Shown: positions 1-7,881 of the stretch, in pieces | How the letters are laid out: each line of letters begins with the position of its first letter | How positions within the stretch are numbered: position 1 is the stretch's first letter | NCBI GenBank assembly: GCA_002413265.1 | Contig: DHWR01000032.1 | Span: 1-19,850 of the forward strand | DNA length: 19,850 bases | DNA from: Chloroflexi bacterium UBA5177 | GTDB lineage: Bacteria > Chloroflexota > UBA5177 | Reading direction: 5' to 3' | Position numbers and translations under genes: made by a program | The notes under the pieces: model-generated | What the model was told of the DNA's origin: nothing | The model's input: the letters and a program-made list of their open reading frames with translations, nothing else | The model's database searches: none

Positions 1-582
1 GGCGTGAGTGGCAACAGCACCCTTGCCGGCACGCTGGCTGTCAGCGGAGCGGCAACCGTGGGTGGAACGCTCGCGGTAGCGGGATCCGGCGGAATCACCG
101 CGACGGGGCTGACGGCCCCGCCCAGTTCCAGCACGACGACGACGCCCGGCGCCCTGACCCTGACCGGCAACGCGATCAACCTGGTTGGCGGGGCGAGCGT
201 CTCCGGCGGCCTGACTCTCGGCAACGGAAGCGATCTGTCGCTCTCGACTCCTTCCGGCAGCAGCGCATCTCACGTCACCGCCTCCGGCGACACGGATGTG
301 GCGGGCAACACCACCGTGGGGGTTCCCCCCTCGACCGCCGCCAACATCGACGTCCCCCAGACCGTCGCCTTCAAGAAGGTGTACGCGGCCGCACCGGTCG
401 TTGTTGTCTCGGCGACGACCGACCCCAACCCGATTTCGAACGCGGCTCCCAAGGTGTGGGTCACCGTGAATTCGGGTACGGTGGCCGGCACCTACGCGGG
501 ATTTACGATCCACTACGTGACGGCCGCAGCCACCACAGGCGGGTTCCAGGTCTCGTACGCCTACCACGTGATCGGCTCCTAG
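1..582 (+). CDS. Repetitive surface/tail-fibre-like protein, C-terminal part
   Basis: The reading frame is open at the left edge, so only the C-terminal part of about 193 residues is present; a GTG at position 4 exists but need not be the start. The first half is low-complexity, rich in Gly, Ala, Ser and Thr, with imperfect repeats of the type GTLAVSG / GTLAVAG, as in beta-helical or fibrous appendage and phage-tail-like proteins. A proline-serine-threonine linker follows at about residues 39-47. The last 80 or so residues form a compact beta-rich domain (VAFKKVY, PVVVVSATTDPNP, YAGFTIHYV, FQVSYAYHVIG) that resembles the H-type lectin-like C-terminal domain of tail fibres. This points to an extracellular, possibly carbohydrate-binding, protein. 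It contains no cysteine. The TAG stop at 580-582 is followed after about 20 bases by a terminator, so it ends its transcript. The domain assignment is by eye. Confidence 0.7.
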   Translation, partial: GVSGNSTLAGTLAVSGAATVGGTLAVAGSGGITATGLTAPPSSSTTTTPGALTLTGNAINLVGGASVSGGLTLGNGSDLSLSTPSGSSASHVTASGDTDVAGNTTVGVPPSTAANIDVPQTVAFKKVYAAAPVVVVSATTDPNPISNAAPKVWVTVNSGTVAGTYAGFTIHYVTAAATTGGFQVSYAYHVIGS

Positions 583-602
583 CCGGCTCAACGGATACCA
601 TG

Positions 603-632
603 AGGGGGTTCCCGGTCGGGGACCCCCTTTTC
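603..632 (+). terminator. Intrinsic terminator after the surface protein gene
   Basis: The arms at 604-613 (GGGGGTTCCC) and 618-627 (GGGGACCCCC) form a 10-bp stem with one G-T wobble around a GGTC loop. A short T run follows at 628-631. It starts 21 bases after the TAG stop and lies just upstream of the likely start of the next gene, so it separates the two transcripts. Confidence 0.8.
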
Positions 633-638
633 CATTCC

Positions 639-1088
639 ATGGGACGTTCTTCAGACGACCAGGTCACCACTCCCCGGCGTACCTTGCGGACGTTTGGGAT
701 GGTCCTGCTTGTCGTAATCGTCTTCGTCGCGCTGGGACTGGGCATCGCGGCGTTGTTCAAGAGCGTCAGCACGACAGATTCGCTTGCCTCGGCAATCAAC
801 CCGAACGAGTACCAGATGGTGTACCTCACCAACGGAGAGACTTACTTCGGGAAGCTGAGCCCACACGGAGGCGACTTCTACTACATTCGGCACGTTTACA
901 CCTTGACGGCGCGGGCGTCGCCTCGCTCCGGTACGCCGTTACAGCACACCTTGATCAAGCTCACCAACGAGATCCATGGTCCGCAAGACTTGCTGGTCGT
1001 CAACAAGAGCCACATCGTGTACATGGAAAACCTGCGGCCGAACGGCTGCGCCACGATCCTGATGACTCGGGGAGGCCCCTGCCCCTAA
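639..1088 (+). CDS. Small single-pass membrane protein of unknown function
   Basis: This 149-residue protein has a basic, polar N-terminus, one strong hydrophobic segment at about residues 19-40 (starting FGMVLLVVIVFVALG) and a hydrophilic C-terminal domain. The domain opens with YQMVYLTNGETYFGKL, where a ligand-like YLTNG turn leads into beta strands. The topology suggests a membrane anchor with a small beta domain outside or inside the cell; which side is not clear. I recall similar YLTNGxxYFGKL proteins in several uncultured bacterial phyla, without assigned function. ATG 639 is chosen because it follows the terminator; ATG 600 is in frame but would put the hairpin inside the coding region. 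There is no good Shine-Dalgarno sequence before either. Its TAA stop overlaps the stop of the convergent glycosidase gene by four bases. Confidence 0.65.
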   Translation: MGRSSDDQVTTPRRTLRTFGMVLLVVIVFVALGLGIAALFKSVSTTDSLASAINPNEYQMVYLTNGETYFGKLSPHGGDFYYIRHVYTLTARASPRSGTPLQHTLIKLTNEIHGPQDLLVVNKSHIVYMENLRPNGCATILMTRGGPCP

Positions 1089-3256
1089 CCGGAGACCGCG
1101 GTACCGTGGCGCTCTGCGTGCTCCCGGTTTCTAGTAGCCGGATGGACCACCAGCTCGAGACTGTCCGGATTGTCGACGATGTCCATCAAGACCCGGCCAC
1201 CCTCTCGAACCAAGCGCAGGCTCAGCTTCGAGTCTGCAATCGACATGTTCTCGGCCACGATCTCATCCAAACAACTGGGCAGAGCCGGGGTCACGTCGAC
1301 TCTGTTGGAGAACGGGTTGGAGGAGATGCCAAGCACGTTTTGAACGAGCAAGAAGATGAGACCGGCGGACCAGGCCTGGGGTCTGGAGGCATCGGGCTGG
1401 CGCGCCAGCACGCCGCCTGTCTGCCGGCTCACGCCCGTATAAACCTCGGGCCACCGTCGGTATTCGAAGTAGAGCGAGGCATCCAACAGGGCATCGAAGA
1501 GATCCTGTGTCTCCTTGACAAAGCCATATTTCTTCAGCCCGGTCGCGATCAGCCCATTCTCGAACGGCCAGACCGAGCCATCGTGGTAGCTGAGTGGGTT
1601 GTAGGCCTTTTCGGTGCGAGCCATGGTGCGTACACCCCACGAGCTGAGCATCGGCTCCGACATGATGGTCTCGACCACGGCTTCCGCCTTGTCGTCGTCG
1701 ATCAGCCGCGCCCACAGGCAGTTGGCCGGGTTCGAAGTGATCGAGTCGACCTGGCGATGGCTGCCGTCCAGCGCCATCGCGTAGTAGCGCTTTTCCGGCA
1801 TCCAGAACTCGGCATTGAAGCGCAGGCGTAGCCGTTCGGCACGCTCTGCAAGCTCGGCCGCTCGTTGGGCTTTGCCCTCCGAGGCCGGCATGGCGGCGAA
1901 TACTCCCGACCAAAGGATGAGCGCCCGGTACAACTCACCCTGAACTTCGGAAAGGCTGACCGGATGGTCGGTGCACATGGTGCCGTCGGAGTACATGACT
2001 GCCGTAGCGCTGTCCTTCCACCCTTGATTGAAGAGGCCGACGGTGAGAGCGGCCGAGCTCACCTTGGGGGGAGTGTGCGCCTTGTACTGCACGTAGCCCG
2101 AGCCATCCATGTCGCCGTACTCGTCGATCCATTTCCATGCCGCTTCGAAGTTCGGCTCGAGCTCGCGGTACAACACCATGTCGTTGGTCCATCGTATGTA
2201 CTCGCCACCGAGGACCAGAAATAGGGGCGTGGAGTCCACCGAGCCATAAAAGAGGCCGAACGGTACTTCCTTGAGTCTGGCAAGCTCCCCAGTGTGCATT
2301 TCGTGAAGGATCTTGCCGGGCTGCTCATAGTTCCAGGGGTTCTCCTCTTTGCCCTGTCGTTGGGCAAGAAAACGCAGCGTGTCCCGCGCTAGACGATGGT
2401 TCCAGACAAGGGTCTCCAGAGAAGTGATGATCGAGTCGCGACCGAAGGGGACAGCGAAGCGCGGAAGACCTGCCGCGGGCAGCCATACTCCATCGAACTC
2501 GAGCATCAATGACTCGAGGTCGTCTTTGCTGCGCTGGAGAATCGCGTTGACCGTGGCGTTGCTGGTTCTCAGCGTCGTGCAGCTGTCGAACCAGGGAGGA
2601 GTGGGTGGACCGTTGATGCTGGGGCTCGGCTGAAGACTCACGTTGTGCGGGGCTTGTTCGATCAAGCGGATTTCAAGTACGACTGCCTGGCGTTCCCCCA
2701 GCTCGAGCTTGATCGGAAAGTACATCCGATCGTCCTGGAACCTGTCCATATTCGGCGTGACGTCTATGTGCGTGATTCTGGTGACCTCGTCCAGTCCCAC
2801 ATACTCGAGTCGAATCGAGCCGGGCTTCGAGGTAACAGGCATGGAAGTGCCGCGCTTCAGCCGTCTAACTCCGCGGGCCTCAAATGAGTCGAAGAAATCC
2901 GCCTCCACCTCGATCGAAAGTTCCAGCTCGATGGACTTCAGTGCCCAGTTCACTACATCGATCTCGATGCGCACACTCGACTCTTCGATAGAGTTCCGCT
3001 GCAGGATGCCGACCCCGCGAGCCGGCACGCCGTCTAGCTCGGGGCAGGTCTGAAGGATGGATGTCTGAAACAGCGCCTCTTCGGTAGACCCGAGAAGAAC
3101 CGGAAGTTCGCCATTGAGGCAGATCTGAAAGCGGCTGAGATAGCGGGTGTCTGCCAAAAACAGGCCCTGGCTGGAGGTCGACTCGGGATCCATTGTCCCG
3201 TCTTCGTTGGTCGCGACGACGACCGGCCCTCGCTTGACAATCCGTCTGTGCTGCAC
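1085..3256 (-). CDS. Glycogen-debranching-type glycosidase (amylo-alpha-1,6-glucosidase family)
   Basis: This 723-residue protein has the layout of bacterial proteins annotated as amylo-alpha-1,6-glucosidase or glycogen debranching N-terminal domain proteins. Residues 1 to about 200 form a beta-sandwich N-domain beginning with the typical QGLFLADTRYLS. An (alpha/alpha)6 barrel follows from about residue 230. Family-typical segments include VPFGRDS (269-275), GDMDGSGYVQY and the later HDGSVWPFENG, which carry candidate acidic residues. There is no signal peptide, so it probably acts in the cytosol on alpha-glucans or related oligosaccharides; the exact substrate cannot be read from sequence. 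The start is GTG at 3254-3256, with an excellent GGGGGA ribosome site at 3261-3266. The ferredoxin gene lies 98 bases upstream on the same strand and may share its transcript. The stop overlaps that of the convergent membrane-protein gene. Confidence 0.85.
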   Translation of the reverse strand: MQHRRIVKRGPVVVATNEDGTMDPESTSSQGLFLADTRYLSRFQICLNGELPVLLGSTEEALFQTSILQTCPELDGVPARGVGILQRNSIEESSVRIEIDVVNWALKSIELELSIEVEADFFDSFEARGVRRLKRGTSMPVTSKPGSIRLEYVGLDEVTRITHIDVTPNMDRFQDDRMYFPIKLELGERQAVVLEIRLIEQAPHNVSLQPSPSINGPPTPPWFDSCTTLRTSNATVNAILQRSKDDLESLMLEFDGVWLPAAGLPRFAVPFGRDSIITSLETLVWNHRLARDTLRFLAQRQGKEENPWNYEQPGKILHEMHTGELARLKEVPFGLFYGSVDSTPLFLVLGGEYIRWTNDMVLYRELEPNFEAAWKWIDEYGDMDGSGYVQYKAHTPPKVSSAALTVGLFNQGWKDSATAVMYSDGTMCTDHPVSLSEVQGELYRALILWSGVFAAMPASEGKAQRAAELAERAERLRLRFNAEFWMPEKRYYAMALDGSHRQVDSITSNPANCLWARLIDDDKAEAVVETIMSEPMLSSWGVRTMARTEKAYNPLSYHDGSVWPFENGLIATGLKKYGFVKETQDLFDALLDASLYFEYRRWPEVYTGVSRQTGGVLARQPDASRPQAWSAGLIFLLVQNVLGISSNPFSNRVDVTPALPSCLDEIVAENMSIADSKLSLRLVREGGRVLMDIVDNPDSLELVVHPATRNREHAERHGTAVSG

Positions 3257-3354
3257 TTACTCCCCCTTTTCACAACCTGCGGTCCAAACCAGGCGCCTCC
3301 GCGGAGCTCGATGGGACGAGCATAGCGTGAAGGGATCAGACCGCGACGCTGCGG

Positions 3355-3579
3355 TCACGGATAGACGCTCGAGCCGTTCTTTGATAGATAGATCGCCTGG
3401 GTCGGGCATTCCGCGGCTGCTTCGAGCAGTCGCTCCTCGGTCTCCGAAGCGGCATCCAGGATCACTGCCTTCATGTCCAGATCGAGAGCGAAGGCTCCCG
3501 GAGCGATGACGAAACAGGGCCCGCTGCCCACGCACACTGCCCTATCGATCGATCCGTCGATTCCGTGCTCCGGAGCCAA
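3355..3579 (-). CDS. Short 3Fe-4S ferredoxin (P450-type)
   Basis: A 74-residue electron carrier. Cys16 and Cys22 lie in CVGSGPC and Cys58 in ECPTQAI, which gives the C-x5-C ... CP pattern of single-cluster 3Fe-4S ferredoxins that serve cytochrome P450s. The position that would hold a fourth cysteine is Ser19. The family ends with the CPTQAI-type helix seen here. The frame is open further upstream, but that extension has no family resemblance. TTG at 3577-3579 is chosen because a GGAGG site (3585-3589) sits five bases ahead of it. No P450 or ferredoxin reductase gene lies in the window, so its partner is unknown. The nearest enzyme on the same strand is the downstream glycosidase, and a divergent flavoenzyme starts 83 bases away. 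Confidence 0.8.
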   Translation of the reverse strand: MAPEHGIDGSIDRAVCVGSGPCFVIAPGAFALDLDMKAVILDAASETEERLLEAAAECPTQAIYLSKNGSSVYP

Positions 3580-3615
3580 TATGACCTCCGTTTTACGACA
3601 ATTCAGACTGTACTG

Positions 3616-3643
3616 ATGATATAGTGAGGCGATTTTTTGCCAA
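3616..3643 (-). promoter_or_regulatory. Predicted sigma-70-type promoter for the ferredoxin gene
   Basis: On the minus strand, TTGGCA (3638-3643) and TATCAT (3616-3621) each match the consensus at five of six positions, with 16 bases between. Initiation near 3609 would leave a leader of about 30 bases that contains the GGAGG site of the TTG-started ferredoxin. Confidence 0.5.
3620..3625 (+). promoter_or_regulatory. Possible -10 element for the flavoenzyme gene
   Basis: TATAGT at 3620-3625 matches the -10 consensus well, but no good -35 is seen; ACGACA at 3595-3600 is 19 bases away. If used, transcription would start after the upstream GTG at 3624, which supports the TTG start at 3663. It overlaps the opposing ferredoxin -10. 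Confidence 0.25.
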
Positions 3644-3662
3644 GAATGAGACGAGAGGCCGC

Positions 3663-4940
3663 TTGACCAGCAACGGCGTGCTGGGAGGAGGCGCGCTCGG
3701 GCTAACCGCGGCGCTGCGGCTGGCACAATGCGGCGAAGAGGTAGTCCTCTTTGAGCGCGAAGCCACACCAGGGGGCCTCGCGGCCGGTTTCCAGTGCGGA
3801 CCCTCCTACCTGGAAAAGTTCTATCACCACCTCTTCCGCTCGGATACGGAAGCCACGGCTCTCATCAATGAGCTGGGATTGGGTGACAAGCTGGAATGGC
3901 CGCGCCCCGTTACCGCCAGCCTGATCGGCGGCCGCATCTATCCGCTCGACTCGCCGCTGAGCGTGCTTCGATTCTCAGCCGTTCCGTTCATCGATCGGCT
4001 TCGCCTCGGCGCGGCCATCGCCTATCTCAAGGCGGAGCCGAACTATCACCGGCTGGAGAAAACCACCGCCGACGCCTGGATACGGAAGTACATGGGCCGC
4101 AAAGTGCACGAGGCCCAGTGGAAGCCGCTTCTGGAGTCAAAATTCGGCGATCGCTATCAGGACATTGTGATGTCCTGGTTCTGGGCTCGCGTCCACTTTC
4201 GAAGCCCGTCCCTCGGATACGTCCGCGGCGGTTTCCAGCAGCTCTACAACCGCCTGGTGGACGAGATCCAGCGACTGGGCGGCCAGACGCGCTTCGGCAC
4301 CTCAGTCGTTTCAGTCGAGCGGACCGAAAGCGGGAAGCTCCGAGTTTCGACCGGCGATGGGTCGCACGAGTTCGATCGTGTGATCTCTACCCTCCCAACC
4401 AGATTGACGGTGCAGCTGACACCGGCTTTGCAGGGCGAGTACGGAGACCGCTACAGCAAGATCGACTCATACGGAGCTCACTGCGTCATCCTGGCGCTCG
4501 ACCGCAGACTCACAGACATTTATTGGCTGAACGTCAACGACCGCGGATATCCGTTCCTTGCCCTCGTGGAGCATACAAACTACATGCCTCCCGAAGACTA
4601 CGGAGGGCGCCGGCTGGTGTATCTGGGTAACTACCTGCCGATGGACCACCCTCTGTTCAAGAAGTCGGATGACGAGGTGCTGGCCGAATTCTTGCCTTTC
4701 CTGAAACGCATCAATCCGGCCTTCGACCCGTCGTGGGTCACCGAGCACTGGATTTTCAAAGCGCCCTTTGCCCAGCCCATCGTCACGGTCGGCTACGCGG
4801 ATCGACTGCCGCCCCACGAAACACCGGTACCCAACTTCTACGTTGCCAACATGTCTCAGGTCTATCCTCAGGACCGCGGACAGAACTACAGTATCGGCAT
4901 GGCCAACCGTCTGGTGAATCGGCTCGTACCGAGCGCATGA
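3663..4940 (+). CDS. FAD-dependent oxidoreductase (UGM / protoporphyrinogen-oxidase-like)
   Basis: A flavoprotein of 425 residues from the TTG at 3663. The N-terminal Rossmann motif is VLGGGALGLTAAL (GxGxxG at residues 8-13), followed by LFEREATPGGLA, where the acidic residue and the GG pair bind FAD in the amine-oxidase/phytoene-desaturase superfamily. The middle region (WIRKYMGRKVHEAQWKPLL, SKFGDRYQDI, then SLGYVRGGFQQL) is typical of NAD(P)/FAD-dependent enzymes that sit near polysaccharide genes and resemble UDP-galactopyranose mutase and protoporphyrinogen oxidase. The C-terminus has the FAD-closing stretch YPQDRGQNYSIGMANRLV. The substrate cannot be assigned. GTG 3624 is in frame, but residues before TTG 3663 do not fit the fold, and a weak GAGAGG lies four bases ahead of the TTG. 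Its stop overlaps the next start as ATGA. Confidence 0.8.
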   Translation: MTSNGVLGGGALGLTAALRLAQCGEEVVLFEREATPGGLAAGFQCGPSYLEKFYHHLFRSDTEATALINELGLGDKLEWPRPVTASLIGGRIYPLDSPLSVLRFSAVPFIDRLRLGAAIAYLKAEPNYHRLEKTTADAWIRKYMGRKVHEAQWKPLLESKFGDRYQDIVMSWFWARVHFRSPSLGYVRGGFQQLYNRLVDEIQRLGGQTRFGTSVVSVERTESGKLRVSTGDGSHEFDRVISTLPTRLTVQLTPALQGEYGDRYSKIDSYGAHCVILALDRRLTDIYWLNVNDRGYPFLALVEHTNYMPPEDYGGRRLVYLGNYLPMDHPLFKKSDDEVLAEFLPFLKRINPAFDPSWVTEHWIFKAPFAQPIVTVGYADRLPPHETPVPNFYVANMSQVYPQDRGQNYSIGMANRLVNRLVPSA

Positions 4941-6073
4941 CCGCACCAGTCACATACGATGCACAGCGCTGGCGGCGCGCGCATGTCCAGGATGAGGCGG
5001 CATTGGCCCAGGTAGCAGAGGAGATGGCTGGGGCCACCGCTATCGGCGTCGACCTCGAGATGGGACAGAGAGTCGAACGGCGGCCCGGCGGTCAGCAAGA
5101 GTGGCTCCACGTGCTGGCGCTGGTCCAGATCGCCTCGAACGACCTCAGCGTCATAGTCGATCCACTCCGCTGCACCGATCTCTCGGCGCTTGCCCCGCTG
5201 ATGACCGGCAAGACGCGCAAGGTATTTCTGGGCGGAGGTCAGGATGTCGCCCTGCTCGAGAAAGCCGGAATACCGGCGCGAAACATTGTCGACGTCGGAG
5301 AAATCGGGCTCGCCATCTTTGGTCGTCGCGAGGACGGCATGGCAGCTCTCTCCCGCCGGATGTTCGGTATCAGCCTCGACAAAACGTTGAGACGTACCGA
5401 TTGGCTGGTACGGCCGCTCAATCCGACACTGCTCACCTACGCATACCGCGACGCCGAGCTGACGCTGACTATCTACCAGTGGTTCCGGGAGCACTTTCCT
5501 GACGTCGTGGAGGCGCACGAACGAGTCCTCCTCGACCCTCCGCTTCCTCCTGGCACCGCAGAGTGGCTGGCAGCCGCATTCACCAGAACGTCCGGGGAGG
5601 CCTACGTGGCCGCAATGGAACGGGACCTGGATCCGCGGACGCATGGCGACCAGCTTGGAAGCGATCTTCGGCAGACCCTTCAACAAGTCTCTGCGCCACG
5701 GATGGTCAACAAACTGGTACGCATCGCAACCGATCTCGGCGTCGAGCAGGCGGTGCCGGACATTCTCCCTCTCGCGAACTCTCCCTCCTCGCTCGTCAGA
5801 GCATCCGTCGCGCGAGCCATCGGGCGCCTCGCCGACCCTGAAGTCGGAGCCGAGCCCCTAGAAAAATTGAAGGAAGATCCGATCGAAGAAGTCCGCAAGG
5901 TTGCCGCTACCGCGCTCAAGGAGATGCGCAAACGGGCAGCCGAAGAAGAGGAATCCACGCCCGACGAGGAGGAGACTGCTGAGGAAGGAGCCTCGCTGAA
6001 TTCGGAGGCCCGGCTAGCACTGCAGCATCTTCTCGAGCAGATGCAGGACGAGCCGACTCAGGGAGCTTCCTAG
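4937..6073 (+). CDS. RNase D-like DEDDy exonuclease with C-terminal HEAT-like repeats
   Basis: This 378-residue protein starts at an ATG overlapping the previous stop (ATGA), so translation is probably coupled. Residues 30-190 form a 3'-5' exonuclease domain: D39 and E41 in GVDLEM (Exo I), D103 in GGGQDVALL (Exo II), and Y168 with D172 in YAYRD (Exo III). The four acidic residues and the tyrosine of DEDDy nucleases are therefore all visible, and the domain should be active on RNA or DNA ends. The HRDC domain of classical RNase D is not seen. Instead, residues about 255-345 look like helical HEAT repeats (for example SLVRASVARAIGRLADPE, then EEVRKVAATALKEM). A very acidic linker and a short amphipathic tail follow. 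It ends on TAG, sharing CTAG with the convergent ABC transporter stop. Confidence 0.85.
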   Translation: MTAPVTYDAQRWRRAHVQDEAALAQVAEEMAGATAIGVDLEMGQRVERRPGGQQEWLHVLALVQIASNDLSVIVDPLRCTDLSALAPLMTGKTRKVFLGGGQDVALLEKAGIPARNIVDVGEIGLAIFGRREDGMAALSRRMFGISLDKTLRRTDWLVRPLNPTLLTYAYRDAELTLTIYQWFREHFPDVVEAHERVLLDPPLPPGTAEWLAAAFTRTSGEAYVAAMERDLDPRTHGDQLGSDLRQTLQQVSAPRMVNKLVRIATDLGVEQAVPDILPLANSPSSLVRASVARAIGRLADPEVGAEPLEKLKEDPIEEVRKVAATALKEMRKRAAEEEESTPDEEETAEEGASLNSEARLALQHLLEQMQDEPTQGAS

Positions 6074-7881
6074 GCCGGACCGGCCACCGCTTCCTGCTCC
6101 TGGTACTGCAACTGGTACAGACGGTGGTAGTAGCCCTGCCGGTTCAAGAGCTCGTTGTGAGTTCCCTCCTCGACCAGGTGACCCTTGTGCAGGACGAGGA
6201 TACGATCCACGTGCCGGATGGTGAAGAGGCGGTGGGCGATGATGATGCTGGTCCTGTTCTCCATCAGGCGCTCCAGTGCCTCCTGGATCAGCGCTTCGGT
6301 CTCGGTGTCCACGCTCGAGGTCGCTTCGTCCAGAACCAGCAGAACTTCGGGGTCGAAAGCAATCGCCCGCGCAAAGGCGATGAGCTGACGCTGCCCTGAG
6401 GAGAAATTTCCGCCGCGCTCTCGAACCGCATGATCGTAACCGTCCGGCAGTCGCTCGATGAATTTGTCGGCGTTGACGAACACGGCCGCGTCACGGACCC
6501 TCTGGTCTGTTATCTCATCGTTGTGCAGACGAACGTTGCTGGTGATCGTCCCGGAGAACAGCACTGCGTCCTGCAGCACGGCTCCGATGTGGCGGCGAAC
6601 ATCCTGCCGCCGCATCTGACGGATGTCGACGCCGTCGAGAAGTATGCGGCCCTGCTGAATGTCGTAGAAACGCGAGAGGATACTGATCAACGAGGTCTTG
6701 CCGGCCCCGGTCGCGCCGACGATGGCGACGCTTTCGCCCGGCTTGATGTGGAACGAGACGTCGCGAAGCACCGGGTGCTCCGGATCGTATCCGAAGGTGA
6801 CGTTCTCGAACGCAATGTCGCCGTCGACCTTGTCCAGAATGATCGGCTTCTCTGGATCTGGTGGCTCCTGGTCCTCGTCCAGCAAGCCGAATATGCGCTC
6901 GGAGGCTGCCATCGCGGACTGGAGGATGGTGTACTTCTCTGCTAGGTCACGGATCGGCTGAAACGCCCGGTCCGTGTACTGCATGGCGGCGACCAGAGCG
7001 CCAAACGTGAACGCCGGTCCCCACTTGGAAATGATGCCGTGCCCGCCAACCCAGATCAGCAGCGCGGTTGAGACAGCGCCGAGGAACATGACGATGGGGG
7101 AGAAGACTGAGTAGGCAAAGATCGCTCGCAGGTTGGCACTGAGGTAGTCCGAGTTCAGGGCGTCGAACTGGCGGAACATCGTGTTCTCACGATTGAAGAG
7201 CTGCACGATCACCATGCCGGTGATGTTTTCGTTTAGGAACCCGTTGACTCGTGACAGCCGCACTCGAATGTTCCGGTAGATGGTGCGCATCGCCTGCTGA
7301 AAGATGCGGGAGACGAACGCGATAACCGGCATGACGGCGAGCGCCACCAGAGCCAGCTGCCAGTTGAGGAAGAACATGACGATCACGATGCCGCCCAGTG
7401 TCACCACGTCTCCCATGATCGAGACCAATCCCTGAGTGATGAAGTCATTGAGGGCATCCACGTCACTGGTCATGCGGGTCATCAACCGGCCCACGGGATT
7501 CTTGTCAAAGAAGCGCAGCGGCAAGCGCTGCAAGTGCGAGAAGATCTGATTCCGCATGTCGTACATCACGTTTTGGCCGACGTACTGCATGAAGTAGTTC
7601 ATGAAGTAGCGCAGGACGAAGCTCACGGCGAGTGCTGCCATGAAGAGCACCAGGATCAGCATCAGTCCCGATGGCTTGCCCGGCGTGATGTAGCGGTCAA
7701 TCGCGATCTTGGTCAGGAAGGGCGGCGCGAGATCGAGGACGCTGGTCCCGAGGAGGAAGAGGACTGCTATCAGCAGGCGATGCCAGTACGGCTTGACGTA
7801 CGGCAGCAGCCGGCGAACAAGCCGGCCATCATAGGCCTTGCCAAGGATCTCGTCTTCGTCCTGATCGAAGTGAGGACTCAT
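6070..7881 (-). CDS. ABC exporter half-transporter, catalytically canonical subunit
   Basis: A 603-residue half-transporter with an N-terminal six-helix membrane domain (to about residue 330) fused to a nucleotide-binding domain. The ATPase motifs are Walker A GATGAGKTS (389-397), Q-loop Gln437, signature FSSGQ (493-497), Walker B LLVLDEA with catalytic Glu519, and switch His550 in IIIAHR. The signature departs from LSGGQ, as is usual in the partner subunit of heterodimeric type IV exporters such as BmrCD or TM287/288. Its start codon overlaps the upstream subunit's stop as ATGA, so the two are co-translated and most likely form one heterodimer. Exporters of this kind move lipids, drugs or peptides outward; the cargo here is unknown. 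It is the last gene of the dtd operon and ends by overlapping the exonuclease stop. Confidence 0.92.
   Translation of the reverse strand: MSPHFDQDEDEILGKAYDGRLVRRLLPYVKPYWHRLLIAVLFLLGTSVLDLAPPFLTKIAIDRYITPGKPSGLMLILVLFMAALAVSFVLRYFMNYFMQYVGQNVMYDMRNQIFSHLQRLPLRFFDKNPVGRLMTRMTSDVDALNDFITQGLVSIMGDVVTLGGIVIVMFFLNWQLALVALAVMPVIAFVSRIFQQAMRTIYRNIRVRLSRVNGFLNENITGMVIVQLFNRENTMFRQFDALNSDYLSANLRAIFAYSVFSPIVMFLGAVSTALLIWVGGHGIISKWGPAFTFGALVAAMQYTDRAFQPIRDLAEKYTILQSAMAASERIFGLLDEDQEPPDPEKPIILDKVDGDIAFENVTFGYDPEHPVLRDVSFHIKPGESVAIVGATGAGKTSLISILSRFYDIQQGRILLDGVDIRQMRRQDVRRHIGAVLQDAVLFSGTITSNVRLHNDEITDQRVRDAAVFVNADKFIERLPDGYDHAVRERGGNFSSGQRQLIAFARAIAFDPEVLLVLDEATSSVDTETEALIQEALERLMENRTSIIIAHRLFTIRHVDRILVLHKGHLVEEGTHNELLNRQGYYHRLYQLQYQEQEAVAGPA

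Noticed and set aside
1106..1831. Plus-strand open frame of about 240 codons opposite the glycosidase
   Set aside because: It is the antisense of a strongly conserved barrel domain, with no ribosome site and no recognisable protein.
3290..3310. Short palindrome CTCCGCGGAG upstream of the glycosidase gene
   Set aside because: A ten-base GC palindrome is expected by chance in this composition; it has no T run and no second copy.
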